A stretch of DNA of 64,000 nt from Sulfurimonas sp. Its GTDB lineage: Bacteria > Campylobacterota > Campylobacteria > Campylobacterales > Sulfurimonadaceae. A program made the position numbers and the translations under genes. Shown piece by piece: positions 53,977-61,631 of this stretch; the stretch's first letter is position 1; every line of letters begins with the position of its first letter. The stretch lies in NCBI RefSeq assembly GCF_023229025.1, contig NZ_JALOAA010000003.1, forward strand, positions 18,301 to 82,300. Direction: 5' to 3'. The notes beneath the pieces are model-generated. The model was not told where the DNA came from. It did no database searches and worked only from the letters and a program-made list of their open reading frames with translations.

Positions 53977-55752
53977 ATGTGCGGAATAATCGGTTCAGTA
54001 AATTGTAACAACAAAGATTTATTTCAAAGTTCTTTGCAATTAATAGATCATCGAGGTCCTGACAATCAATCAGTCTTTGAATATGAAAATATTTTATTAG
54101 GACACACAAGACTTTCAATTATTGATTTAGAAACTCATAGCAACCAACCTATGGAAATGGATGAATTAGTTATAATTTTCAATGGTGAAATATATAACTA
54201 TATTGAGATAAAAGATGAACTTTTAAAGCTTGGGTATAAATTTAAGACTAATTCTGATACTGAAGTTATATTGAAATCCTATCAGCAATGGGGACAAAGT
54301 TGTGTAAATAGATTTAATGGAATGTGGGCTTTTGCTATTTTAGATAAAAAAGAAGAGATACTTTTTTTATCTAGGGATAGATTGGGAGTGAAACCACTTT
54401 ATTATATTTTTAAAGATGGTAAATTCTTATTTGCTTCTGAGATTAAAGCTTTGTTGCCATTTTTAGAAAACAAAGTAGCAAATAAAGAGGAACTCATAAG
54501 ATACTTGGTTTATGGTACGCAAGAGCATAAAAAAGAGACAATGTTTAAAGATATATATAGATTTCCTAGCTCACACAATATGACTTATGATACAAAAACC
54601 AATAAATTTGAATTTCAGAAATATTTTTCTTTACTAGCTAAAGATAATGAAGTCTCAGAAACTGAAGCTAAAAATCAACTAAAAGATTTAATAGACAGTA
54701 GTATAAATCTAAGACTTAGAAGTGATGTAAAAATAGGTATGGCTTTAAGTGGAGGAGTTGATTCAAACATTATAGTTTCAAATGTACACACAAAAAATCC
54801 GCAAATAGAGAGCTTCTCTTCTATATATGAAGATAACGACCAAATAAATGAAAATAACAATATAGATAAAACAGTAAAAAAACTTGGATTAAATCAACAC
54901 TATATACTATCGGACATAGACGGGCTTATAAAAGACATTGAACATATAGTATACATGCAAGATGAACCTTTTGATACATTGGGTATTTATGCTCAATACA
55001 AAGTATATGATGAGATGAAAAAATCTGGAGTGAAAGTATCTTTAGATGGGCAAGGAGCAGATGAGATATTTGCAGGTTATGGAACATATAGAGCTATTGT
55101 TATGAGAGAAAATTTTTATAACTTAACTTTTTGGAAAGATTATCTAAAATACTATAAAAGTTTTTTATTTCAAGATGTGAAGTTATGTTTAATATCTTTA
55201 TTTCCATCTCTTTTTGAAAAACTCTATTTTCAGAAAAGGGCTAAAAAGCTCTTTAATAAAAAACAAACATTTATTTCAAGTGGAAAAAGCTCTTTTAGTG
55301 GCTTTGAAAACTTAAATAAAAAATTACTCAATGATGTTTCAGAGTATCTGAGTGTTCTTTTGAGATATGTAGATAGAAACTCTATGAGTAAGTCTATAGA
55401 GTCAAGAGGTCCATTTTTGGACTACAGAGTTGTAGAATTTGCACTCTCTTTACCTTCACACTTAAAATACAAAGATGGATTTAGTAAATATATACTAAGA
55501 AAAACTTTTGAAGGGAGTGTAGATAAAAGTATTATATGGAATAAAGAAAAAAAAGGTTTTCCCGTACCTCAAAATGAATGGTGTAATAATCATGAATTTT
55601 TAAAAAAAATAGGTGGATATTTAAAAAGTTCTAAAATATTAAAAGAATTAGGTGTAAATCTAGATATTGATAAAAGTGATCCAATATTTTGGAAAATAGT
55701 CAATGTTGCTATTTGGGAAGAAGTTTATAAGATAAAAATAGGAGAAAAATAA
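53977..55752 (+). CDS. asnB: Asparagine synthase-like glutamine amidotransferase, copy 1
   Basis: 591 aa. N-terminal class II glutaminase with nucleophile Cys2 (MCGIIGSV) and the NGEIYNY loop; C-terminal ATP-pyrophosphatase with PP-loop ALSGGVDSNIIV. In surface sugar loci such proteins (WbmI, WbpS type) turn uronic acids into uronamides, so this is more likely sugar modification than asparagine synthesis. The stop overlaps the start of the next gene (TAATG). Confidence 0.88.
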   Translation: MCGIIGSVNCNNKDLFQSSLQLIDHRGPDNQSVFEYENILLGHTRLSIIDLETHSNQPMEMDELVIIFNGEIYNYIEIKDELLKLGYKFKTNSDTEVILKSYQQWGQSCVNRFNGMWAFAILDKKEEILFLSRDRLGVKPLYYIFKDGKFLFASEIKALLPFLENKVANKEELIRYLVYGTQEHKKETMFKDIYRFPSSHNMTYDTKTNKFEFQKYFSLLAKDNEVSETEAKNQLKDLIDSSINLRLRSDVKIGMALSGGVDSNIIVSNVHTKNPQIESFSSIYEDNDQINENNNIDKTVKKLGLNQHYILSDIDGLIKDIEHIVYMQDEPFDTLGIYAQYKVYDEMKKSGVKVSLDGQGADEIFAGYGTYRAIVMRENFYNLTFWKDYLKYYKSFLFQDVKLCLISLFPSLFEKLYFQKRAKKLFNKKQTFISSGKSSFSGFENLNKKLLNDVSEYLSVLLRYVDRNSMSKSIESRGPFLDYRVVEFALSLPSHLKYKDGFSKYILRKTFEGSVDKSIIWNKEKKGFPVPQNEWCNNHEFLKKIGGYLKSSKILKELGVNLDIDKSDPIFWKIVNVAIWEEVYKIKIGEK

Positions 55753-56081
55753 TGCAAATGTTTGAGATTTTAGTAGATCCAGTAGATGGTTCAGAGTTGA
55801 GTTTGGTAGAAATAGAGAACCATCAGTATACGGATGGAAGAATAGTTATAAAAACAGGTTTTTTGTATTCAAATAAAACACAAAATTTATATCCGATTAT
55901 TAATGGTGTTCCTGTTTTATTAACATTTAAGACAAAATTGTCATTAAAATTTATTGATGATTATAAAAGTATATTATTGGAAAATGAATATAAGAATCTA
56001 AAATTACCAAATTTAGAGCCTATGCAAGGTGAGAAAAGTATCCAAACAACATTTACAGAAGAATGGGGGGGGATTAGGTGA
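55752..56081 (+). CDS. N-terminal part of a frameshifted methyltransferase (Trm112-like domain)
   Basis: 109 aa as read. It starts with a Trm112-like zinc-ribbon-type region (MFEILVDPVDGSEL...YPIINGVPVLL) often found at the N-terminus of sugar-locus methyltransferases, but without the cysteines. The frame ends at a TGA 6 bases after a G8 tract. With seven G the frame would continue EWGGLGDDEITFAYD into the methyltransferase at 56029, giving one 371-aa protein. As sequenced, the gene is OFF. Confidence 0.8.
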   Translation: MQMFEILVDPVDGSELSLVEIENHQYTDGRIVIKTGFLYSNKTQNLYPIINGVPVLLTFKTKLSLKFIDDYKSILLENEYKNLKLPNLEPMQGEKSIQTTFTEEWGGIR

Positions 56082-56868
56082 TGATGAAATAACATTTGCC
56101 TATGATAAAGAACAAGGTATTAAATTGCATAAAGATGTGTGGCTTAAGATGAGTGAACAAGAAAGAGAAAGTAAAACATTGGTTTTGGATGTAGGTTGTG
56201 GATTTGGTAAAGAAGCAAAATATTTAATGGAAATATTTACTAAAGCAAGAGTAGTAGCTGTTGATTTAAACCTTGCTGTAATCAGAGCTGGATTAGATTT
56301 ATTGGAAACAAATAGAATTTTTCCAGTTGTATCTTCTCTCTTTAGATTACCATTTAAAGATTTGTTTTTTGATCATGTACATTGTCAAGGAGTATTACAC
56401 CATACATTTTCCACAGAAAAAGCTTTTGAATCAATAGAAAAAAAAGTTAAAAAAGATGGAAGTATATTTATATGGGTTTATGCTTGGGAAGATTCATTCG
56501 GAATAAAGGGAATTAGAGGTTTTCTTGTTCATCTTTATTGGTTCGTTTCACATAGAATATTTAGACCTATTTTGAGTAGAAGTCCTAGCTTTATAAGAAC
56601 CCCAATTATATATTTTATATCTTTAATTTTTCATCCACTTATAAAAAATAGAGGAATTAATAGAAATAGAGAATGGAAGTTTCAAAATACTGTACATGGG
56701 ATAAGAGATATGTTTACGCCGATGTATGCAGAGAGGTTGAGATTTAATGAAGTTTTAGTGTGGTTTGAAAAAAAAGACTATATGGTTAGTGTTCAATCTC
56801 CGTTAACATATGAAAAACTTTTTGGTCATAGACTTCTTGGGATAGGGTATGTTGGTAGACGATACTAA
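56029..56868 (+). CDS. C-terminal methyltransferase part of the frameshifted gene
   Basis: SAM-dependent methyltransferase domain with motif I VLDVGCGFG (about residues 52-60), VAVDLNLAVIRAG and a C-terminal half including YGVGRRY-like end. The apparent GTG start at 56029 has no ribosome binding site and reads a frame that does not look like protein until after the G tract, so this is the downstream half of the gene at 55752, not a separate gene. It overlaps the SGNH hydrolase by 20 bases. Confidence 0.8.
   Translation: MRKVSKQHLQKNGGGLGDDEITFAYDKEQGIKLHKDVWLKMSEQERESKTLVLDVGCGFGKEAKYLMEIFTKARVVAVDLNLAVIRAGLDLLETNRIFPVVSSLFRLPFKDLFFDHVHCQGVLHHTFSTEKAFESIEKKVKKDGSIFIWVYAWEDSFGIKGIRGFLVHLYWFVSHRIFRPILSRSPSFIRTPIIYFISLIFHPLIKNRGINRNREWKFQNTVHGIRDMFTPMYAERLRFNEVLVWFEKKDYMVSVQSPLTYEKLFGHRLLGIGYVGRRY
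56065..56072 (+). repeat. Poly-G tract (G8), predicted phase-variation switch
   Basis: Eight consecutive G inside the coding sequence. G7 or G10 joins the Trm112-like and methyltransferase halves; G8 and G9 give truncated products. It is the only G or C run of this length noticed in the window. Confidence 0.8.
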
Positions 56869-57568
56869 TAAAAGAGTATTAATCATTGGTGATTCTACAA
56901 CAATGTGGATAAGACCTTATAGAAAAAGTCATGATGATTTGACTTATATTGAACTTTTAAGAAAACAAAATTATCAAATTGATGTGGTTTCAAAACCAGG
57001 AATGACTTCTTCAGAAGCAGTGAAGTATTATTGGAATAATTCAATGGCTTCTTTTTATGATATCTGTATTATATCTGTTGGAATAAATGATTTAACACCC
57101 AGAAATTATCCAAGATGGTTGTGGAAAATCAATAATGAAATTTTAGTTTCCAATAGCTATTTTGAAAAACTTATTCAATTTATTTATAGATTAGTAACAT
57201 ATTCAAAGTTTCAAACCTTATGTGCTAAGTTTGGCATGTCAAGACCTTGGGTTTCTAAAAATGCTTTTAAACTATATCTTTTAAAGCTACAAAAAATTAT
57301 TATAAAAGAAAGTAATACTAAGATGGTTTTTTTATCTTTACCAATGGTTAGTAGCAGGGTGGAAAATATTTTTCCTGGAATTGAAAACAATGTTATTAAA
57401 TATAAAAAAGTTTTTAATGAACTACAAAATGAAAGAACATTAATTTTAGATATAGAAAATATTTTTAAGTATGATAGGCAAAGGTTTAACCCAGAGGGGA
57501 TTCACTACAGTGCAGATGGGCATAAAAGAATTTTTGAAGAACTAATAAAAATTATTGAAATGGAATAA
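56849..57568 (+). CDS. SGNH/GDSL hydrolase family protein
   Basis: 239 aa. Block I GDSTTMW with Ser16, block III SVGINDLTP, block V NPEGIHYSADGHKRI. The usual Asp of the DxxH pair appears to be Glu (EGIH), which may lower or alter activity. No signal peptide. Such proteins in sugar loci act as O-acyl esterases or transferases on the glycan. The ATG is 20 bases inside the methyltransferase end; AT-rich. Confidence 0.83.
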   Translation: MLVDDTNKRVLIIGDSTTMWIRPYRKSHDDLTYIELLRKQNYQIDVVSKPGMTSSEAVKYYWNNSMASFYDICIISVGINDLTPRNYPRWLWKINNEILVSNSYFEKLIQFIYRLVTYSKFQTLCAKFGMSRPWVSKNAFKLYLLKLQKIIIKESNTKMVFLSLPMVSSRVENIFPGIENNVIKYKKVFNELQNERTLILDIENIFKYDRQRFNPEGIHYSADGHKRIFEELIKIIEME

Positions 57569-57570
57569 AA

Positions 57571-58650
57571 ATGAAAATACTCACAATATTAGGAGCAAGA
57601 CCACAGTTTATTAAAGCAGGTTCTGTAAGCCGTGAGATAGCTAAACATACAGAGGTAGTAGAAGTCATAGTTCATACCGGGCAACATTATGATTCCAACA
57701 TGAGTGATGTCTTTTTTGAACAGATGCAAATACCAAAACCTGATTATTTTTTAGGAATCGGTGGGAAGTCACATGGTGCCATGACGGGGCAAATGATTGA
57801 AAAAATAGAGGAAGTGGCTCTTAAAGAGAAACCTGATTGGATTATGGTGTATGGAGATACAAACTCAACTTTAGCAGGTGCAATAGTGGCTAGTAAACTT
57901 CATATAAAACTAGCACATATTGAAGCAGGACTAAGAAGCTTCAATATGAAGATGCCTGAGGAAGTAAATAGAATTCTTACAGATAGAGTGAGTACAATTC
58001 TTTTTTGTCCTACAGAAACAGCAGTTAAAAACTTAAAAGCAGAAGGCTTTCCTTTCAAACTAACTACTAATAACCAACAACTAATAACTAATGTGGGTGA
58101 TGTCATGCAAGATGGTGCGATGTTTTATAAGCATCTTGCCGTAAAACCAAAGCTAGATATAAAAAATAGTTTTATACTTTGTACTATTCATAGAGCTGAA
58201 AATACAGATGATGAAAATAGACTAAAAAATATTTTTGAAGCATTAGATGAAATTGCAAAAGAAAAACAAGTGATTTTGCCTCTTCATCCAAGAACAAAAA
58301 AAATAATAGAAAATTTAAAATTAGATATTCAAAATTTAACAATCATAGACCCTGTAGGATACCTAGAAATGGTATGGCTTATAGATAACTGTAGTTTAGT
58401 GATGACTGATAGCGGGGGACTTCAAAAAGAGGCATATTTCTTTGGTAAACCATGCGTAACATTAAGAGATGAAACTGAGTGGGTAGAGCTAGTAGAGTGT
58501 GAAGCAAATACTTTAGTGGGAGCAGATAAAGAGAAGATATTGGAAGCTTTTAAAAACAATTTAACATTCAATATTGAAAACTCAAAACTAGGTTTATATG
58601 GTGGTGGAGAAGCAAGTGAGAATATTATAAAAACTTTGTTGGAGTATTAA
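57571..58650 (+). CDS. UDP-sugar 2-epimerase (WbpI/WecB-like)
   Basis: Non-hydrolysing epimerase, 359 aa. N-terminal LGARPQFIKAGSVSREI, the AHIEAGLRSFNMKMPEEVNRI segment, HRAENTDDENRL and TDSGGLQKEAYFFGKP are typical. With the upstream wlb/wbp set the likely substrate is UDP-GlcNAc3NAcA, giving UDP-ManNAc3NAcA. A loop after ENLKAEGF-like sequence is lengthened by a segment coded by heptad array 3 (58059-58093). Confidence 0.9.
   Translation: MKILTILGARPQFIKAGSVSREIAKHTEVVEVIVHTGQHYDSNMSDVFFEQMQIPKPDYFLGIGGKSHGAMTGQMIEKIEEVALKEKPDWIMVYGDTNSTLAGAIVASKLHIKLAHIEAGLRSFNMKMPEEVNRILTDRVSTILFCPTETAVKNLKAEGFPFKLTTNNQQLITNVGDVMQDGAMFYKHLAVKPKLDIKNSFILCTIHRAENTDDENRLKNIFEALDEIAKEKQVILPLHPRTKKIIENLKLDIQNLTIIDPVGYLEMVWLIDNCSLVMTDSGGLQKEAYFFGKPCVTLRDETEWVELVECEANTLVGADKEKILEAFKNNLTFNIENSKLGLYGGGEASENIIKTLLEY
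58059..58093 (+). repeat. Heptad array 3 (5 x 7 bp) inside the epimerase gene
   Basis: Five units of consensus ACTAATA; unit 3 begins ACC as in array 2. Translated as a short Thr/Asn/Gln-rich insert (LTTNNQQLITN) just before VGDVMQDG. Confidence 0.8.
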
Positions 58651-59823
58651 TTGAATGTTTTGCTAATAACTTATTATTTTCCATCTTGTGGTGCTATTGG
58701 TTCAAAAAGATGGGGAGGGTTTTATAATCTTTCATTACAAAATAAAGATATAGAATTCACAGTTTTGACAGCAAATTGGAATGGTGAGAAAATAGAAAAT
58801 AAAAAGATACACTATTTAGGAAATGAAATAGAGTATACACCGCCTGTGTCTATAAATAGAGAGTATACATTTAGTGATACTTTAAAGCATCCAACTGTAG
58901 CTATAAGAAGTGTTGATAGAAGTTTGTTCGCTAGTTGGAAAAACAGTGTTACTAAATGGATAGATGAAAATAGAGATTTAAAATTTGATATAGTTATAGC
59001 TTCCTTTGGTCCGAGTGCTTGTCTGCTTTTAGGAAGTTATGCTAAAAAAGTTTATAAGGTTCCTTATATTTTAGACCTTAGAGATTTAGTTTCTATGCAA
59101 GGACAAAAGAAAAAAATACCTTTACTAAATTTTATTGACATTACACTCGATAGGTTTTTAACAAAAGATGTAGATAAATTCTTGACAGTGTCTTCTACAT
59201 GTAAAACTAAAGCAGAAAAATTTTATAAAAAAGATGTTGAAGTAATCTATAATGGATTAGATATAAAACTTGAAGATATTGATACAGATATCAGTATAAG
59301 CGATAAAGAAAATATATCTATACTTTATACTGGTACATTGGGATTTACAAGAAATCCAAATAAAATAGTGAATATTATAGATGAATATATACGACAAAAT
59401 CCACAAGTTAAAGTTCAAATAAAATTTGCAAGTCAAGATAACCCATTTGACTTTATTAAGCAAAAAAATCTTTTAGTTGAGATTCAATGGTTAGGATATC
59501 TTTCAAAAGAAGAGGTTTCTACTCAAAGAGAAAAGAGTAGTGCTTTATTGTTGTTGGAAGATCAAACAGAAAATGGTAATGAAAATTTAACAGGAAAGGT
59601 ATTTGAATACATGGCTTCAAAAAAGCCTATAATTGTTTCTTGTCATGAAAATTCAGACATAATCGCTTTGATAAAAGACACAAATTCTGGAAATTTAATA
59701 GATAATATTACTGATTTTGATAGTTTCATAAAAACTCAAAGATTTTTGAATGTGAATAAAGTGAATGAATATTCTAGAGAAAATCAATTTTTACGATTAA
59801 TTGAAATGTTGAAAAATGTGTAG
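58651..59823 (+). CDS. Glycosyltransferase (GT4-like)
   Basis: 390 aa, GT-B fold by pattern: N-terminal NVLLITYYFPSCGAIGSKRWGGFYNLS, DLRDLVSMQ at the domain boundary, then ISILYTGTLGFTRNPNKIVNII, VEIQWLGYLSKEEVSTQREKSSALLLLE and TGKVFEYMASKKPIIVS. The sugar donor is unknown. TTG start directly after the epimerase stop. The last 8 bases overlap the second asnB-like gene. Confidence 0.83.
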   Translation: MNVLLITYYFPSCGAIGSKRWGGFYNLSLQNKDIEFTVLTANWNGEKIENKKIHYLGNEIEYTPPVSINREYTFSDTLKHPTVAIRSVDRSLFASWKNSVTKWIDENRDLKFDIVIASFGPSACLLLGSYAKKVYKVPYILDLRDLVSMQGQKKKIPLLNFIDITLDRFLTKDVDKFLTVSSTCKTKAEKFYKKDVEVIYNGLDIKLEDIDTDISISDKENISILYTGTLGFTRNPNKIVNIIDEYIRQNPQVKVQIKFASQDNPFDFIKQKNLLVEIQWLGYLSKEEVSTQREKSSALLLLEDQTENGNENLTGKVFEYMASKKPIIVSCHENSDIIALIKDTNSGNLIDNITDFDSFIKTQRFLNVNKVNEYSRENQFLRLIEMLKNV

Positions 59824-61621
59824 CATCTTAGGTTACTATAATACAAAACTCTCTTATAAAGAGCTTGTAAAACAAAATCTTTCCATGTCTCACAGAGGTC
59901 CTGACAATTCTACTCTAAAAGAGTATAGGTTTAGAGACAAATGTTTGTACTTTGGTCACAATCGACTCTCCATTCAAGACTTAGCCACTCATGCCAATCA
60001 GCCTATGGAAAATGAAAGGTTTGTTATTGTCTTCAACGGTGAGATATATAATCATAGAGAGTTAAGGGGTGAGTGTGAGTATGCTTGGAAAACCACTTCA
60101 GATACAGAGACACTGCTAAAACTTTTTAGTAAGTTTGGAGTGGAGCAAACGCTTCTTAAACTTATAGGTATGTTTGCTATCGGGCTTTTTGACAAGTTTG
60201 AGCAAAAACTTTATTTAGTTCGAGACAGAGTGGGGATAAAGCCACTTTACTATACCTTTGAAAATGGAGAATTTGCTTTTGCGAGTGAACTAAAAGGTTT
60301 TGCAGAGCATTTAAAATGCAAAGTTTCAAATAAAGCCCTTATCCAATTTATGACTTTGGGTTATATTCCAAATGAGAGTAGCTATTATCAGAACATAAAA
60401 AAATTACAGCCTGCACACTACTTAATGTTTGATGGAGAAAACATAGCACTAAAAAGATACTGGAAGTTGCCAAATGATAAAATAGATATAAGCTATAGTG
60501 AAGCAGTAGAAGAAACTGAGAGACTCCTGCGAAGTAGTGTGAAGTATAGGCTTTTGGCCGATGTGGAAGTGGGCAGTTTTTTAAGTGGCGGAGTGGATAG
60601 CAGTCTGGTTAGTGTTATAATGGCACAGGAATCAAACCAAAAAATCAAAACATTTTCTATAGGATTTGAAGATAAAGCCTATGATGAGTCTATCTACGCA
60701 AAAGAAGTCGCTAAATATATAAAAAGCGACCACTATGAGTATAAATTTGGCATAAATGATGTTTTTACTCTTTTAGATGGCTTTGATACTTTTTATGATG
60801 AGCCTTTTGGTGATGCTTCAAGCTTGCCGATGATGTTACTCTCAAAAATGACAAAAGAACATGTTACAGTGGCACTTAGTGGTGATGGCGGGGATGAGCT
60901 TTTTTTAGGATATGACAGATACTTTCTCACACAAAACTATCATAATAAACTCTCTAAAATACCGCAAGTTCTCAGAAATATGCTTTCAAGTATTGGAAGA
61001 TATTCGACACATGATAGATTGCAAAAGATGAGCTATCCGCTTAAAAATCTTAGTGAGCAAAATCTTTATGCACTTTTGTATAGCTCTACAAAGCCTTGGG
61101 AGCTTAAAAATTTGTTTGACAGAGATTTTTTAGTAGAATCATTTGGAAAGAGTGATTTAAGTTTGTTAGATATTTTAGAATATCAGTTTGATGGAGATGA
61201 TTTGTTAGATAGTTTAAGCAGACTTGATTTTCATATATATTTGCCGGATGACATACTTGTAAAAGTAGATCGTGCAAGTATGGCATACTCTTTAGAAGCC
61301 AGAGTTCCTCTGCTTGATCATAGAGTTGTAGAGTTCGTATATAGTTTACCTACAAATCTTAAGCTTAAAAATGGACCAAAATCTATTCTCAAAGAGATAC
61401 TTTATAAACATGTTCCAAAGGAGTTGATCGATAGACCAAAAAGAGGATTTAGCGTGCCATTAAAGCATTGGTTTAGAAATGAGCTCAAAGACGTAGTTTA
61501 TGCCAAGATAGAAAGTTTAGATGATAGATTTAACAAGAAATATCTGTTTAATATCTTTCAAGAACATCAAAACGGAAGAAACTTTGAATATGTTCTTTGG
61601 AATATATTGAGATTAAGATAA
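59816..61621 (+). CDS. asnB: Asparagine synthase-like glutamine amidotransferase, copy 2
   Basis: 601 aa. Nucleophile Cys2 (MCSILGYY), NGEIYNHREL loop, PP-loop FLSGGVDSSLVS and the SGDGGDELFLGYDRY motif. It differs clearly from the copy at 53977 (for example Ser3 in place of Gly3 after the nucleophile) and is less AT-rich, so it was probably acquired separately. A uronamide-forming role is inferred from context. It overlaps the glycosyltransferase end by 8 bases. Confidence 0.88.
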   Translation: MCSILGYYNTKLSYKELVKQNLSMSHRGPDNSTLKEYRFRDKCLYFGHNRLSIQDLATHANQPMENERFVIVFNGEIYNHRELRGECEYAWKTTSDTETLLKLFSKFGVEQTLLKLIGMFAIGLFDKFEQKLYLVRDRVGIKPLYYTFENGEFAFASELKGFAEHLKCKVSNKALIQFMTLGYIPNESSYYQNIKKLQPAHYLMFDGENIALKRYWKLPNDKIDISYSEAVEETERLLRSSVKYRLLADVEVGSFLSGGVDSSLVSVIMAQESNQKIKTFSIGFEDKAYDESIYAKEVAKYIKSDHYEYKFGINDVFTLLDGFDTFYDEPFGDASSLPMMLLSKMTKEHVTVALSGDGGDELFLGYDRYFLTQNYHNKLSKIPQVLRNMLSSIGRYSTHDRLQKMSYPLKNLSEQNLYALLYSSTKPWELKNLFDRDFLVESFGKSDLSLLDILEYQFDGDDLLDSLSRLDFHIYLPDDILVKVDRASMAYSLEARVPLLDHRVVEFVYSLPTNLKLKNGPKSILKEILYKHVPKELIDRPKRGFSVPLKHWFRNELKDVVYAKIESLDDRFNKKYLFNIFQEHQNGRNFEYVLWNILRLR

Positions 61622-61631
61622 AAGGGTATTT

